Source of the DNA: Pirellula sp. SH-Sr6A
Lineage (GTDB): Bacteria; Planctomycetota; Planctomycetia; Pirellulales; Pirellulaceae
Assembly (NCBI RefSeq): GCF_001610875.1
Contig: NZ_CP011272.1
Location: 124,001 to 188,000, forward strand
Direction: 5' to 3'
DNA length: 64,000 bases
A model generated the notes under the pieces. That model ran no database searches. It was not told where the DNA came from and saw nothing but the letters and a program-made list of their open reading frames with translations. Positions 38,843-47,201 of this stretch are shown piece after piece. The position numbers and the translations under genes were made by a program. The number at the start of each line of letters is the position of its first letter. Positions within the stretch are counted from its first letter, which is position 1.

Positions 38843-39955
38843 ATGGATTGGAATATTCACAACATCCCTGCAGATCAACCGACCCCATCGGTGATTGTGT
38901 CGACGGAGTTAGCGGAAGCGAACATCAAACGGATGCAGGACTACTGCAACGCACATGGCTTGCGACTGCGTCCTCACACAAAGACCCACAAATCTTTGTG
39001 GGCAGCACAGCTGCAAATGAAAGCTGGAGCGGTCGGGCTGACGGTTGCAAAGGTTGGTGAGGCCGAGGTCATGTCGCATGTTTGCCGCGACATCTTTATT
39101 GCCTACCCAGCGATCGGGGCCCATCGATTAAGCAGATTGATGGAGCTTGCAAAACGCATTTCGGTCTCGGTGGGTATCGACTCGATCGCTGCCGCGTCTG
39201 CCCTTCAATCGGCTGCCCAAAATGCGGGGGTCCAAGTGGGGGTTTTGGTCGATATCGATGTCGGCTTTCATCGAACAGGTGTGCAGGACCGAATCAAAAC
39301 ATTGGAACTGTGCACGTTTGTCGCAGCCCAACCCAATCTTGCATTCCGCGGTCTCATGTGCTTCCCGGGCCACATTCTTCCCCATGCCGATTCCCAGACA
39401 TGGAGCGCATACGAGGCGGCTTTGAAATCCATCGTCGAGGAGTTGGCCCAACGAGGGCTTTCGGTTGAGGCTGTTTCCGGTGGCTCGACCCCCACGGCCA
39501 TGGAATCGCACAAAAACACCGCCTTGAATGAGATCCGCCCAGGGACTTATGTCTACAACGACCTCAACGAGGTTCGACTGGGTGTTTGTGATTTGGATCA
39601 AGTCGCAGCTCGAGTTCTCGCAACAGTCGTCAGCAAACCTGAACCCAACAAGGTGGTCATCGACGCTGGAAGCAAAACTCTTTCGAGCGATCGCAATGCG
39701 GCCTTGCCCGATAGCGGATTCGGGTATCTCCCGGACTTTCCAGAGGCCAAGGTCGTGCGGCTTAGCGAAGAACATGGCGAAATCGTGTTTAGCGATGCGG
39801 ACGTTGCGAGCGGTCGAGTGCCTGAGGTGGGAGATCGCCTATGGTTGATCCCAAACCACATTTGCGTTTGCATCAACCTCCAAAATCAGTTCTTTCTGCA
39901 TGATGGCCAGACTCTTTCCGTCTTGCCTGTCGATGCACGCGGTTTGCTTGTCTAG
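38843..39955 (+). CDS. D-threonine aldolase/D-serine dehydratase-like PLP enzyme
   Basis: The 370-residue protein starts at ATG 38843 (MDWNIHNIPADQPTPS), matching the family N-terminus; the frame extends upstream but the sequence there is unlike the family and overlaps the SDR gene. The fold III PLP lysine lies in RPHTKTHKS. Further family features are GVTVAKVGEAEVM-like (GLTVAKVGEAEVM), VDIDVGFHRTGV and the phosphate-binding SGGSTPT. The C-terminal domain has HGEIVFSD and the metal-binding PNHICVCINL (His and Cys). This suggests cleavage or dehydration of D-amino acids such as D-threonine or D-serine. It lies between an SDR and a glycosyltransferase in a likely operon. Confidence 0.88.
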   Translation: MDWNIHNIPADQPTPSVIVSTELAEANIKRMQDYCNAHGLRLRPHTKTHKSLWAAQLQMKAGAVGLTVAKVGEAEVMSHVCRDIFIAYPAIGAHRLSRLMELAKRISVSVGIDSIAAASALQSAAQNAGVQVGVLVDIDVGFHRTGVQDRIKTLELCTFVAAQPNLAFRGLMCFPGHILPHADSQTWSAYEAALKSIVEELAQRGLSVEAVSGGSTPTAMESHKNTALNEIRPGTYVYNDLNEVRLGVCDLDQVAARVLATVVSKPEPNKVVIDAGSKTLSSDRNAALPDSGFGYLPDFPEAKVVRLSEEHGEIVFSDADVASGRVPEVGDRLWLIPNHICVCINLQNQFFLHDGQTLSVLPVDARGLLV

Positions 39956-39988
39956 GTCTGCGCCCTTTGGAGATCAATCGAAACCGCC

Positions 39989-40792
39989 ATGAGCGCAGCA
40001 GTCCCCCATCCCGATCCATCGATGTCCCAATCGAACAAGATCTCGATCCTTGTCCCTGCATACAACGAGGAAAAGACGATCGGCCGAGTGCTGGAACGAT
40101 TGCTGGAGCTCCCCTTCGCGCAAAAAGAGATCCTCGTCGTCGATGACGGGTCACTGGACAGGACAGCGGACGTGGTGGAGTCCATCGCGGGAAAGCAACC
40201 GGAGGTGAAACTCTTTCGACAGACGTCCAATCAAGGGAAGACGGCTGCGATCGCCCGCGCCATCTCGCTGGCCACGGGCGACGTTTTGATCGTGCAAGAC
40301 GCCGACTTGGAGTACGACCCTCGAGAGATTCCGGATGTCATCGCCCCCATCCTCGAAAACGTGGCCGACGTCGTCTACGGCAGTCGCTTTTTAGTCAAGA
40401 AGGCCTCGCGCGTTCTCTACTACTACCATTACATCGCGAACAAGTTCCTAACGTGCTTGAGCAATTTGCTCACCAACCGGAACATGTCCGATATTGAAAC
40501 TTGCTACAAAGCGTTTCGACGCGAAGTCATTGCCCCGATGAAGCTCACGAGCAAGGGGTTTGGGATGGAGATCGAGATCACGGCGATGGTTTGCAAAACC
40601 AAATCGAGGACGTACGAGGTCCCGATTTCCTACTACGGACGAACCTACGAAGAAGGAAAAAAGATTGGCCTCTCCGATGGAATCGCCGCGATTTGGTACA
40701 TCTTTTATTACAATTTGGTGCACCCGAGAACCAAGGCGGGCAAGAGCTACATCTCGACCGTCAATGCGGCATTGAAGGATGTCCAATCCTAA
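39989..40792 (+). CDS. Family 2 glycosyltransferase
   Basis: The 267-residue protein has the GT2 nucleotide-sugar fold: SILVPAYNEEKTIGRVL, then ILVVDDGSLDRTADVV, and the metal-binding DxD-like VQDADLEYDP. The acceptor region includes YGSRFLVKK and DIETCYKAFRREV, similar to dolichyl/polyprenyl-phosphate mannosyl- or glucosyltransferases. It lacks the C-terminal membrane helices of DPM1-fusion forms, so it may act with a partner. The likely role is transfer of a sugar to a lipid carrier or to a surface glycan. An ATG at 40022 is an alternative start. It closes the SDR/aldolase-like run. Confidence 0.9.
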   Translation: MSAAVPHPDPSMSQSNKISILVPAYNEEKTIGRVLERLLELPFAQKEILVVDDGSLDRTADVVESIAGKQPEVKLFRQTSNQGKTAAIARAISLATGDVLIVQDADLEYDPREIPDVIAPILENVADVVYGSRFLVKKASRVLYYYHYIANKFLTCLSNLLTNRNMSDIETCYKAFRREVIAPMKLTSKGFGMEIEITAMVCKTKSRTYEVPISYYGRTYEEGKKIGLSDGIAAIWYIFYYNLVHPRTKAGKSYISTVNAALKDVQS

Positions 40793-40831
40793 ACCTGTCT
40801 TCGCGAGCGGAGCTCATCAGCGGAAACGCTC

Positions 40832-41797
40832 CTAGCGTCCGCCTTCCAGGGCAAACGATTTACGGAGCAGTTCCAGACTCTTGGGGATCGCTGTCTTTTG
40901 ATCCTCTTTGCCTTCAAATTCCAGCGAGATCCAGCCTCGGTACTTGGCATCCCGGACCATTTGGCCAATCTTGGAGTAGTCCAGGTCGAGCGTGTACCAC
41001 TCGCCTCCACCGTAGTAGGTTTTGGCTTGGACTAAGACGGTTTTTGGTAAGAGACGTTGTAGCTTTTGGTAAGGATCTTCAAGGAAATTGCCGGTGTCCA
41101 AAGTGACTTGCAGGTACGGGGAGTCGATGGCGTCGACGATTTTCAGAACGCCTTCAGGAGTTAGCCCCAGCCCCCAATGGTTTTCGAGTCCGAGCACCAC
41201 ACCGCATTTCTCGGCGGTAGGGAGGCAACGCTCGAGCGCGTCGATCACCCACGGGAATCCGTCTTCCTCCGTGTATCCCGCGAGAGGGGGCTCGATTCCG
41301 CGATTCGCCATGAGTTCGTCAAAGTTCTTGCTCGTCCCCCACCGCCCCGTATTCACTCGCATGGTAGGAATACCCAGCTTGTAACAAAGTTCGATTTGGC
41401 CGATGGTGAGCTCGATATTCCATCGACGTACTTCTGCGTCCGGTGACACGAACCCTTGATGGGTCGACATTCCATAAAGAGGCAGACCGTGTACCAGCGA
41501 GCGTCGTTTGATCGCTTGCAAGGCACTGTGACTGAGAAGTTCGGTTTGGGAGATTTGATAGAGCAAGATCTCGACGCCATCGAACCCGCAATCTGCTGCA
41601 AAGTCGATGCACTTCGTCACATCTTTGAACTCTTCGTTCTTGAATCGCCAAAGAGAGTAGGTGGAGAGACCGATCGGATTCGTGGTTCGAGCACCGTCGG
41701 CGGCGGTGGTGATTGCAGCGCCCGTCTCGATACACGAGGCTAGTACCCCTGCTGTCATGGTTGCTGCCAAGCCGGTTTGGAAGGTGCGTCGATCCAC
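40832..41797 (-). CDS. Tat-exported sugar-phosphate isomerase/epimerase-like protein (TIM barrel)
   Basis: The preferred GTG start at 41797 gives DRRTFQTGLAATMTAGVLAS, a twin-arginine-type signal; a TTG at 41860 would add 21 residues. The mature protein has the xylose-isomerase-like TIM barrel pattern: IGLSTYSLW, ADCGFDGVEILLYQ, ALERCLPTAEKCGVVLGLEN, SPYLQVTLDTGNF and GWISLEFEGKED near the end. These supply the Glu/Asp/His metal ligands usual in this superfamily. The substrate is not known; relatives act on sugar or inositol-type compounds. It is divergent from the RDD membrane protein gene. Confidence 0.85.
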   Translation of the reverse strand: MDRRTFQTGLAATMTAGVLASCIETGAAITTAADGARTTNPIGLSTYSLWRFKNEEFKDVTKCIDFAADCGFDGVEILLYQISQTELLSHSALQAIKRRSLVHGLPLYGMSTHQGFVSPDAEVRRWNIELTIGQIELCYKLGIPTMRVNTGRWGTSKNFDELMANRGIEPPLAGYTEEDGFPWVIDALERCLPTAEKCGVVLGLENHWGLGLTPEGVLKIVDAIDSPYLQVTLDTGNFLEDPYQKLQRLLPKTVLVQAKTYYGGGEWYTLDLDYSKIGQMVRDAKYRGWISLEFEGKEDQKTAIPKSLELLRKSFALEGGR

Positions 41798-41955
41798 GGG
41801 TTTGCTTTCTTCGAAAGAGGGGTCAAAAATCAGACTCTTGAAATGTACTCCGCCGTGCAAAATTTGCTACTATGCGAATGACGTTTACCGCAGGATGGGT
41901 GAAACAGCGTCACCCGGACCGTTTGCTGCTTCCGTTCTTTTCAGGAGTTCTGTCC

Positions 41956-42465
41956 ATGTCGTTCGATACCAATCCCTATCTCCCCACCGCCCAAGACTAC
42001 GTTCGCGATATTGGAGAGAGTGTTCCTCTCGCAGATCGGGGGACGCGTTTGGTCGCCGCCATCGTGGACGGGGTGATCATGATAATTGTGGCCGCGCCGG
42101 TCATTTTTGGTCTGGGGTACCTGATCGGTTCCGTGATGGGGACAGGAGTGGTTGCTAGTTTTGTCGCCCAAGTCGTCGGCGGCGTTGCCGGGATTGGAAT
42201 ATTCCTCGCGATCAATGGCTACTTTTTGAATTTGAATGGCCAGACAATTGGGAAGAAAATCACCAACATCAAAATCGTGAACGAGGATGGAACGAAGCCT
42301 GAGTTCACCCACCTCATACTTTATCGATATGGCGTGACTTGGCTTATCGGGTTGATCCCTTTCATTGGCGGGCTCTATGGCTTGGTGAACGTCCTGGCCA
42401 TTTTTCGCGAATCGCGCAAGTGTCTGCATGATGACATCGCCAAGACCAAGGTTGTAAAGGCCTAG
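41956..42465 (+). CDS. RDD-family membrane protein
   Basis: The 169-residue protein has an RDD domain. Conserved points are ADRGTRLVAAIVDGVIMIIV (the Arg and Asp of the RDD name), NLNGQTIGKKITNIKIV and FRESRKCLHDDIAKTKVV. Three or four transmembrane helices are visible. The frame could start at 41872, but the ATG at 41956 follows an AGGAG ribosome-binding site and gives the usual short polar N-terminus. RDD proteins are of unclear function, some possibly in ion transport. It is divergent from the isomerase-like gene and overlaps the 3' end of the DUF1501 gene by 4 bp. Confidence 0.88.
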   Translation: MSFDTNPYLPTAQDYVRDIGESVPLADRGTRLVAAIVDGVIMIIVAAPVIFGLGYLIGSVMGTGVVASFVAQVVGGVAGIGIFLAINGYFLNLNGQTIGKKITNIKIVNEDGTKPEFTHLILYRYGVTWLIGLIPFIGGLYGLVNVLAIFRESRKCLHDDIAKTKVVKA

Positions 42466-43934
42466 GCAATAAGGCCTTGAACGACTTGGCCGTGCACATC
42501 GGTCAATCGGTAACGTCGACCTTGGAATCGATAGGTGAGTCTTTCGTGATCGATTCCAAGGAGATGCATCACCGTCGCTTGGATATCGTGAATGTGAACA
42601 GGATTCTCCGCGATGTTGTATCCAAACTCATCGGTTTGACCGTAGACGGTACCGGGGCGCGTCCCTCCTCCCGCGAACCACATCGAGAAGCATCGAGGGT
42701 GATGGTCGCGGCCGAAGTTCTTTTGAATCTTCCCTTGGCAGTAGTTCGTTCTCCCAAACTCTCCCCCCCAGATAACGAGCGTATCCTCGAGCATTCCCAA
42801 TCGTTCAAGATCCTTGACCAATGCTGCACTAGGCTGATCGGTTTCTTGACATAATTTTGGCAGGCTCCCTGGCAGTCCGCCGTGATGATCCCAATCTTGA
42901 TGATAGAGTTGGATGAACCGAACATCTCGCTGCGCGAGTCGGCGCGCGAGCAAGCAGTTGGCTGCAAAGCTTCCCGGTTTTTGAACGTCGGGCCCGTACA
43001 TCTCTAAAACGCTGGCGGGTTCCTTGGATAGATCGGCAACTTCAGGAACGCTCGACTGCATCGCGAAAGCCATTTCGTAGTGCTCCATACGATTCTGGAT
43101 TTCGACATCGGGTGTTCGCGCCAATTGCTCCTGTTGCAATTCCTTCCAACGGTCGAGCATCATGCGGCGGCTCTCGCGCGAAATTCCATCTGGGTTGCCC
43201 AGGTAGAGGACTGGGTCCTTCGCCGCACGCAACAAAACGCCCTGGTGCTTCGTCGGAAGGAACCCGCTCCCCCAAAGATGAGCTCCCAAAGGCTGCCCTG
43301 ATTTATCCTTTGTCACCAATACAACGAAGGAGGGTAGGTCCGCGTTGATTTGCCCCAGCCCATAGCTAAGCCATGCACCGATGCTGGGGCGTCCTGCAAT
43401 TTGGGTCCCCGTTTGGAAAAAGGTAACGCCGGGTCCGTGATTGATCGCTTCGGTGAAAGCGGAGCGCAGAACGCAGATCTTATCGGCGATACCGGCCGTA
43501 TGCGGAAGAAGTTCGCTAAACCAAGCGCCCGATTCACCAGCCTGTTCAAATCGAAAGGGGGAACCAACCAAGGGAATCGACGATTGATTTCCCGACATGC
43601 CGGTCAATCGCTGGGAACCTCGTACGGAATCTGGTAGCTGCTCTCCTTCTTTCTCCTTCAAGAGTGGCTTGTAATCGAGAAGATCCAGATGGGAGGGCCC
43701 GCCCGACATAAACAAATAGATGACCCTTTTGGCCTTGGGAAGATGATGAAACGCCTTCAACTCCCCTCCCCCTCCCCGAATATCCAAGGATGGGGGTTCA
43801 TCTCCGACCGCATCCCCCATCATTTGCGACAGTGCCATACCCCCCAGTCCGATGCCCGAGGAAAACAGGAACCGCCGGCGTGCATTCCAGGATTGGATTC
43901 GTGCAATTTCCGAGTCGGTCATGTCATGTCTCAT
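42462..43934 (-). CDS. DUF1501 protein (sulfatase-like fold), Tat-exported
   Basis: The protein is about 490 residues from ATG 43934 (alternative 43922; upstream codons to 44024 look non-family). The N-terminus has a twin-arginine motif and hydrophobic stretch, RRRFLFSSGIGLGGMALSQM, so folded export is likely. The body matches DUF1501, an alkaline-phosphatase-superfamily group abundant in planctomycetes: AKRVIYLFMSGGPSHLDLLD, RDVRFIQLYHQDWDHHG, EDTLVIWGGEFGRTNYCQGK and GRDHHPRCFSMWFAGGG. The enzymatic activity of this group is not established. In planctomycetes DUF1501 genes often neighbour cytochrome/DUF1549/DUF1553 genes, but here the gene stands alone. Confidence 0.93.
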   Translation of the reverse strand: MRHDMTDSEIARIQSWNARRRFLFSSGIGLGGMALSQMMGDAVGDEPPSLDIRGGGGELKAFHHLPKAKRVIYLFMSGGPSHLDLLDYKPLLKEKEGEQLPDSVRGSQRLTGMSGNQSSIPLVGSPFRFEQAGESGAWFSELLPHTAGIADKICVLRSAFTEAINHGPGVTFFQTGTQIAGRPSIGAWLSYGLGQINADLPSFVVLVTKDKSGQPLGAHLWGSGFLPTKHQGVLLRAAKDPVLYLGNPDGISRESRRMMLDRWKELQQEQLARTPDVEIQNRMEHYEMAFAMQSSVPEVADLSKEPASVLEMYGPDVQKPGSFAANCLLARRLAQRDVRFIQLYHQDWDHHGGLPGSLPKLCQETDQPSAALVKDLERLGMLEDTLVIWGGEFGRTNYCQGKIQKNFGRDHHPRCFSMWFAGGGTRPGTVYGQTDEFGYNIAENPVHIHDIQATVMHLLGIDHERLTYRFQGRRYRLTDVHGQVVQGLIA

Positions 43935-44122
43935 GGAAGAGCGAGTATGGAAAGGAAGGTGGATGGGGTGGGTGGTTCGAGAAGGAGCTGTCTTAAGGAT
44001 AGCCATTTGGAGGGGCGATCTCAAGAATCGAGTCGATCCGTGTATACTGGGGGGCTTGGCTATAGGGTGAGCGATTGCGATCGCTCCCTTCTGTTCGATC
44101 GACCTTTCAGAAAGCGATATCC

Positions 44123-45187
44123 ATGAAACATTCTCTCCGACGCGCCATCGCTACCTCCTTGTTATTCGCACTCGGGAGTTGGGCAGCCCTTCCAACGGCA
44201 TCTTCCGCATTGGGACAGCAAGCCCCTTCCTCCAATGGGAATGGCAATTTTGTGATCGGGCCTGAGTACACGTTGGCTTCGGACTTGACGGATCAAGGAA
44301 ATCCGAAGGGGAAGGCATTCGAGTTCTCGATGCCCCTCGAGGAAAGCAAGATCTTCAAAGGAGATGATAAGACGCTCGATGCTCGCAAAGAAGTACGAAA
44401 AGAGCGAAAGATTTTCGTCTATGTCCCGGCACAATATAAGGATGGCACGAAGGCCCCGGTGCTGGTGATCCACGATGGTCCTGGCCAATTGAACCTGGTG
44501 CGCAATGCGCTCGACAATCTGACGATCTCTAAAGATCCATCCAGGAAGCTGCCCCCATTCATCGCGATCGCCATTCAAAACGGAGGAAACGATGGCAAGG
44601 GAAGTCAGCGGGGGCTCGAGTACGATACGATGTCCGATCGCTTAGCGCGTTTCGTCAACGATGAAGTCTTTCCTGCTATCCTTAGCCATCCCGATATCAA
44701 GGCTGCTTACCCGGGTATCGCGATCACGGACGATCCATGGGGAAGAGGGGTTTTGGGATGCAGCTCGGGTGGTGCAGCGGCATTGACGATGGGATGGTTT
44801 CGGCCCGATCTATTCCGTCGCTTGATCACTTACTCGGGTACCTTCGTTGACCAGCAGGACGACGATGCACCGGAGGAGGCCCAGTATCCGCTCGGCGCTT
44901 GGGAATACCATTCCAGCATGAAACTGATCCAAAACTCGGAAAAGAAACCGCTTCGCATTTTCACCCATGTCGCCGAAAACGATCTTCGTGCCAAAGATCC
45001 TGAAGAAACGTATCACAATTGGGTGATGGCCAACGAACGGACAGCGGCGGAACTGAAGGCCAAGGGCTACGACTACCGATATGTCTTCAGCAAAGCGACG
45101 AAACACTGCGATCGCAAGGTTTTCGAGCATACGCTAGCCGATACTCTCGTCTGGATGTGGCAAGACTACAAAGCCGCTGCGCAATAA
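44123..45187 (+). CDS. Secreted esterase (enterochelin-esterase/CE1-like)
   Basis: The protein has a signal peptide (RRAIATSLLFALGSWAALPT) from ATG 44123; an upstream in-frame start at 44075 is less likely. It is about 354 residues. The alpha/beta hydrolase core has RKIFVYVPAQYKDGTKAPVL, an HDGPGQ oxyanion region, and the nucleophile elbow GCSSGGAAALTMGW. The acid candidate lies in HVAENDLRAKDP and the histidine in the KHCDRKVF region. It is related to Fes/CE1 esterases, but the substrate is unknown. It is divergent from the DUF1501 gene. A small gene follows 51 bp downstream on the same strand. Confidence 0.85.
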   Translation: MKHSLRRAIATSLLFALGSWAALPTASSALGQQAPSSNGNGNFVIGPEYTLASDLTDQGNPKGKAFEFSMPLEESKIFKGDDKTLDARKEVRKERKIFVYVPAQYKDGTKAPVLVIHDGPGQLNLVRNALDNLTISKDPSRKLPPFIAIAIQNGGNDGKGSQRGLEYDTMSDRLARFVNDEVFPAILSHPDIKAAYPGIAITDDPWGRGVLGCSSGGAAALTMGWFRPDLFRRLITYSGTFVDQQDDDAPEEAQYPLGAWEYHSSMKLIQNSEKKPLRIFTHVAENDLRAKDPEETYHNWVMANERTAAELKAKGYDYRYVFSKATKHCDRKVFEHTLADTLVWMWQDYKAAAQ

Positions 45188-45238
45188 CTGCAACAGGTAT
45201 CGACGGAGTTTGCCGCAAAGGAATGAAAGGCTCAAATC

Positions 45239-45559
45239 GTGAATCGATCGAACCTCCTAACATGGCTTGCAGAGTGCACCGGCGATGATGTCTGGTCGAT
45301 CGACTACTGCCGTCAGGTAGGAATTCCCGATGCTTGGATCCTCGATCTGAGCGAGATCTACGAAAGCGGGTTTAAATCACCCGGCGAGATGCTGTACCGG
45401 CATGGGAATCGAATCCATCAATATCGAGGGATACGCGATTCGGACTTGGCGAAACGCATCGCCCAACAATTGGGATTAACCGTAGAACCAATCGAGAGAG
45501 CAGCGTTATCGCATAGCGATCTGGTCCGGCGAATCAAAGAGGCCGTGGAAGAAGAGTGA
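45239..45559 (+). CDS. Small hypothetical protein
   Basis: The 106-residue frame starts with GTG at 45239. It contains no recognised domain. The composition looks like a real small soluble protein: YCRQVGIPDAWILDLSEIYE, RIAQQLGLTVEPIERA and a C-terminal helix ending VRRIKEAVEEE. It lies 51 bp downstream of the esterase gene and ends just before a strong stem-loop, which supports it as the last gene of this short operon. Confidence 0.55.
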   Translation: MNRSNLLTWLAECTGDDVWSIDYCRQVGIPDAWILDLSEIYESGFKSPGEMLYRHGNRIHQYRGIRDSDLAKRIAQQLGLTVEPIERAALSHSDLVRRIKEAVEEE

Positions 45560-45576
45560 TCGCTAGAAGAAACAGA

Positions 45577-45616
45577 CAGTCAAACAATCGAGAGAATGGA
45601 ATCGATTGTTTGACTG
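45577..45616. terminator. Bidirectional stem-loop between convergent genes
   Basis: 15-bp perfect arms CAGTCAAACAATCGA (45577-45591) and TCGATTGTTTGACTG (45602-45616), with a 10-base loop, lie between the small gene (plus) and cheX (minus), which converge here. There is no T tract on either side, so it may be a rho-independent-like pause or an RNA end-protecting hairpin. Confidence 0.6.
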
Positions 45617-45635
45617 CTGTCACATGTGTATCGAA

Positions 45636-46151
45636 TTACAGGAGATTCCCTAGACCGACGATAGCGATCTCGACAGTAAATGGACCATGGGGAGATTGGA
45701 ATCGAAGCATTTCAACGTGGGCCCCCTGGTCGAAGGAAATCGAGTGATTCTTTCCAACCACTACCGTTGGAAGCCCCAACGCGATGCCTTCGATTCCCAT
45801 CTTATCTTTGCTGGATCCCCCAATCATATTCGTCAGTTCACCGACTGTGTCGATGACTTCCGCGGTGATGGATTCGGGTCGTTCGCCGAGAAATGCCTCG
45901 GCTGCAGCGATGGCCATTTCCGCGGAGATACTGACCACGACCGAGCCTCGGATCGCACCGGAGACTCCCACGATGCCACTGCATTCATGGCGAGTCGCGG
46001 ACGCATCATTGGTCGCAAACCCGACTAGGTCGACCTCCCAGCTCAGCATGCGGCTGAATACTTCTTTCGTGCACTTGATAAACGGGGCAAGAAATCGTTT
46101 CTGTGCTTCCGAAAGTCCGGTTGCTTGTGGGCGCTGCGTGGTAGTCGACAC
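45636..46151 (-). CDS. cheX: CheX-like chemotaxis phosphatase
   Basis: The 171-residue protein resembles CheX/CheC phosphatases. The catalytic E-x-x-N signature is visible at E105 and N108 in VIDTVGELTNMIGG, followed by GLPTVVVGKNHSISF and a C-terminal strand typical of the fold. The start is GTG 46151, with AAGGA 7 bp upstream. It dephosphorylates CheY-P and so ends the chemotaxis signal. It lies 36 bp after the response regulator gene and is probably co-transcribed with it. Only one E-x-x-N helix is seen, as in CheX. Confidence 0.85.
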   Translation of the reverse strand: MSTTTQRPQATGLSEAQKRFLAPFIKCTKEVFSRMLSWEVDLVGFATNDASATRHECSGIVGVSGAIRGSVVVSISAEMAIAAAEAFLGERPESITAEVIDTVGELTNMIGGSSKDKMGIEGIALGLPTVVVGKNHSISFDQGAHVEMLRFQSPHGPFTVEIAIVGLGNLL

Positions 46152-46187
46152 GAAGAATTCCTTATAGAGAGCTTCTTAGGTGGGGAG

Positions 46188-46547
46188 TTAAACCGTGACA
46201 AACTTATCCAGTTTGGCACGCAGATCGTCCGCCTCGAATGGTTTCGTCAAGTAATCGTTGACACCCGCTTGAATCGCCGCGATGACTTGGCTCTTCTGTG
46301 CTTCGGTCGTGACCATAATGATGGGGACCGTCGAGCCAAGTGCCCGGATCTCGGTTACCACATCGAGCCCGCTTTTGTTGGGCATGTTCCAATCGGTGAG
46401 AATCAAATCCACCGGTTCATTTTTATAAGCGTCAATCGCTTCTTGGCCATCGGCCGCTTCAACGATTTCTGTCACTCCGACCGCGTTGAGAGATCGAATG
46501 ATAATCTTCCTCATGATGCCAGAATCGTCTGCAACTAAAACTTTCAT
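46188..46547 (-). CDS. cheY: CheY-like response regulator
   Basis: The 119-residue single-domain receiver has the phosphoacceptor Asp52 in LILTDWNMP, the acidic pair at D7/D8, the switch Thr in MVTTEAQ and the Lys in TKPFEAD. These match CheY. Phosphorylated by CheA, it would control the flagellar or pilus motor or another output. It lies upstream of cheX in a two-gene minus-strand unit divergent from the cheA operon. Confidence 0.92.
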   Translation of the reverse strand: MKVLVADDSGIMRKIIIRSLNAVGVTEIVEAADGQEAIDAYKNEPVDLILTDWNMPNKSGLDVVTEIRALGSTVPIIMVTTEAQKSQVIAAIQAGVNDYLTKPFEADDLRAKLDKFVTV

Positions 46548-46690
46548 GCGTTACCCCGTTCTCTATTCCCAAATATTGGTCGCGTGCAGGACTTGAAGCA
46601 ATCCTGCCATTTCGTTGAACGAACTACTGTTGGTTACCGGTTGGTTTAGTCAAATAAACTGTTCTCAGATTTCCGTAGGATCGGATTCCC
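46548..46690. other. Short intergenic stretch upstream of cheY
   Basis: About 140 bases with no supported gene. It contains the ribosome-binding region of cheY (GGGGTAACGC before the ATG at 46547) and probably the promoter of the cheY-cheX unit; no specific box is claimed. Confidence 0.35.
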
Positions 46691-47032
46691 TCACGCGTCG
46701 AGAGGTCCGTTGCATCCGGTAGAAGTCGCACTATCCATATAATCAACACGAAAGGGTCCGCCCTCCCCAACCAGGAGGGCGTTTTCACACGGTGCGTGGA
46801 TCTGAAGCAGCGAGCGAGTGTTCGGCTTTCTCTCGCGAAATCGCACAGACACGACGTATCCAATCCGGCGGCGGAAGGCAGGTTCAGGAAACTTTAATGA
46901 AACATCGGAAATGATCGAGTCAATTACATTCAGGTCTGTTAAAGCCTGCGGGGAAAGCACGACTGATTCGGCTGTTAGATACGACGAGGTAAATTCTGCA
47001 TCGCAGGGAATTCTTGCCGTCTGGAGCAGCAT
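46691..47032 (-). CDS. Hypothetical protein (uncertain)
   Basis: A 113-codon minus-strand frame upstream of cheY. No domain is recognised, but the sequence is not obviously low-complexity and contains RRRIGYVVSVRFRERKPNTR and GPFRVDYMDSATSTG. No clear ribosome-binding site precedes the ATG at 47032. It may instead be part of the long regulatory region between cheY and cheA. Confidence 0.35.
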   Translation of the reverse strand: MLLQTARIPCDAEFTSSYLTAESVVLSPQALTDLNVIDSIISDVSLKFPEPAFRRRIGYVVSVRFRERKPNTRSLLQIHAPCENALLVGEGGPFRVDYMDSATSTGCNGPLDA

Positions 47033-47112
47033 TACCCATTTGGGAGGTTATTCTTCGGCATCGTGAGTTCCGTATGCCCCCTACGGCGTTAATGGATTGG
47101 ATCCAGGTCGAT

Positions 47113-47158
47113 CGTTCCCTCCTTTGCTACCTTTGCTGAGGTAGCAAAGGAGGGAACG
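47113..47158. repeat. Perfect inverted repeat upstream of cheA (20-bp arms)
   Basis: Arms CGTTCCCTCCTTTGCTACCT (47113-47132) and its exact reverse complement (47139-47158) enclose a 6-base loop, about 45 bp before the cheA start codon. It would lie in the 5' leader RNA or act as a terminator of upstream transcription. It has no T tract on the plus strand. Confidence 0.8.
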
Positions 47159-47201
47159 CGAAGTGGATATAGCGTTTGAGTAGATATTGGGGGGCATAAA
47201 C

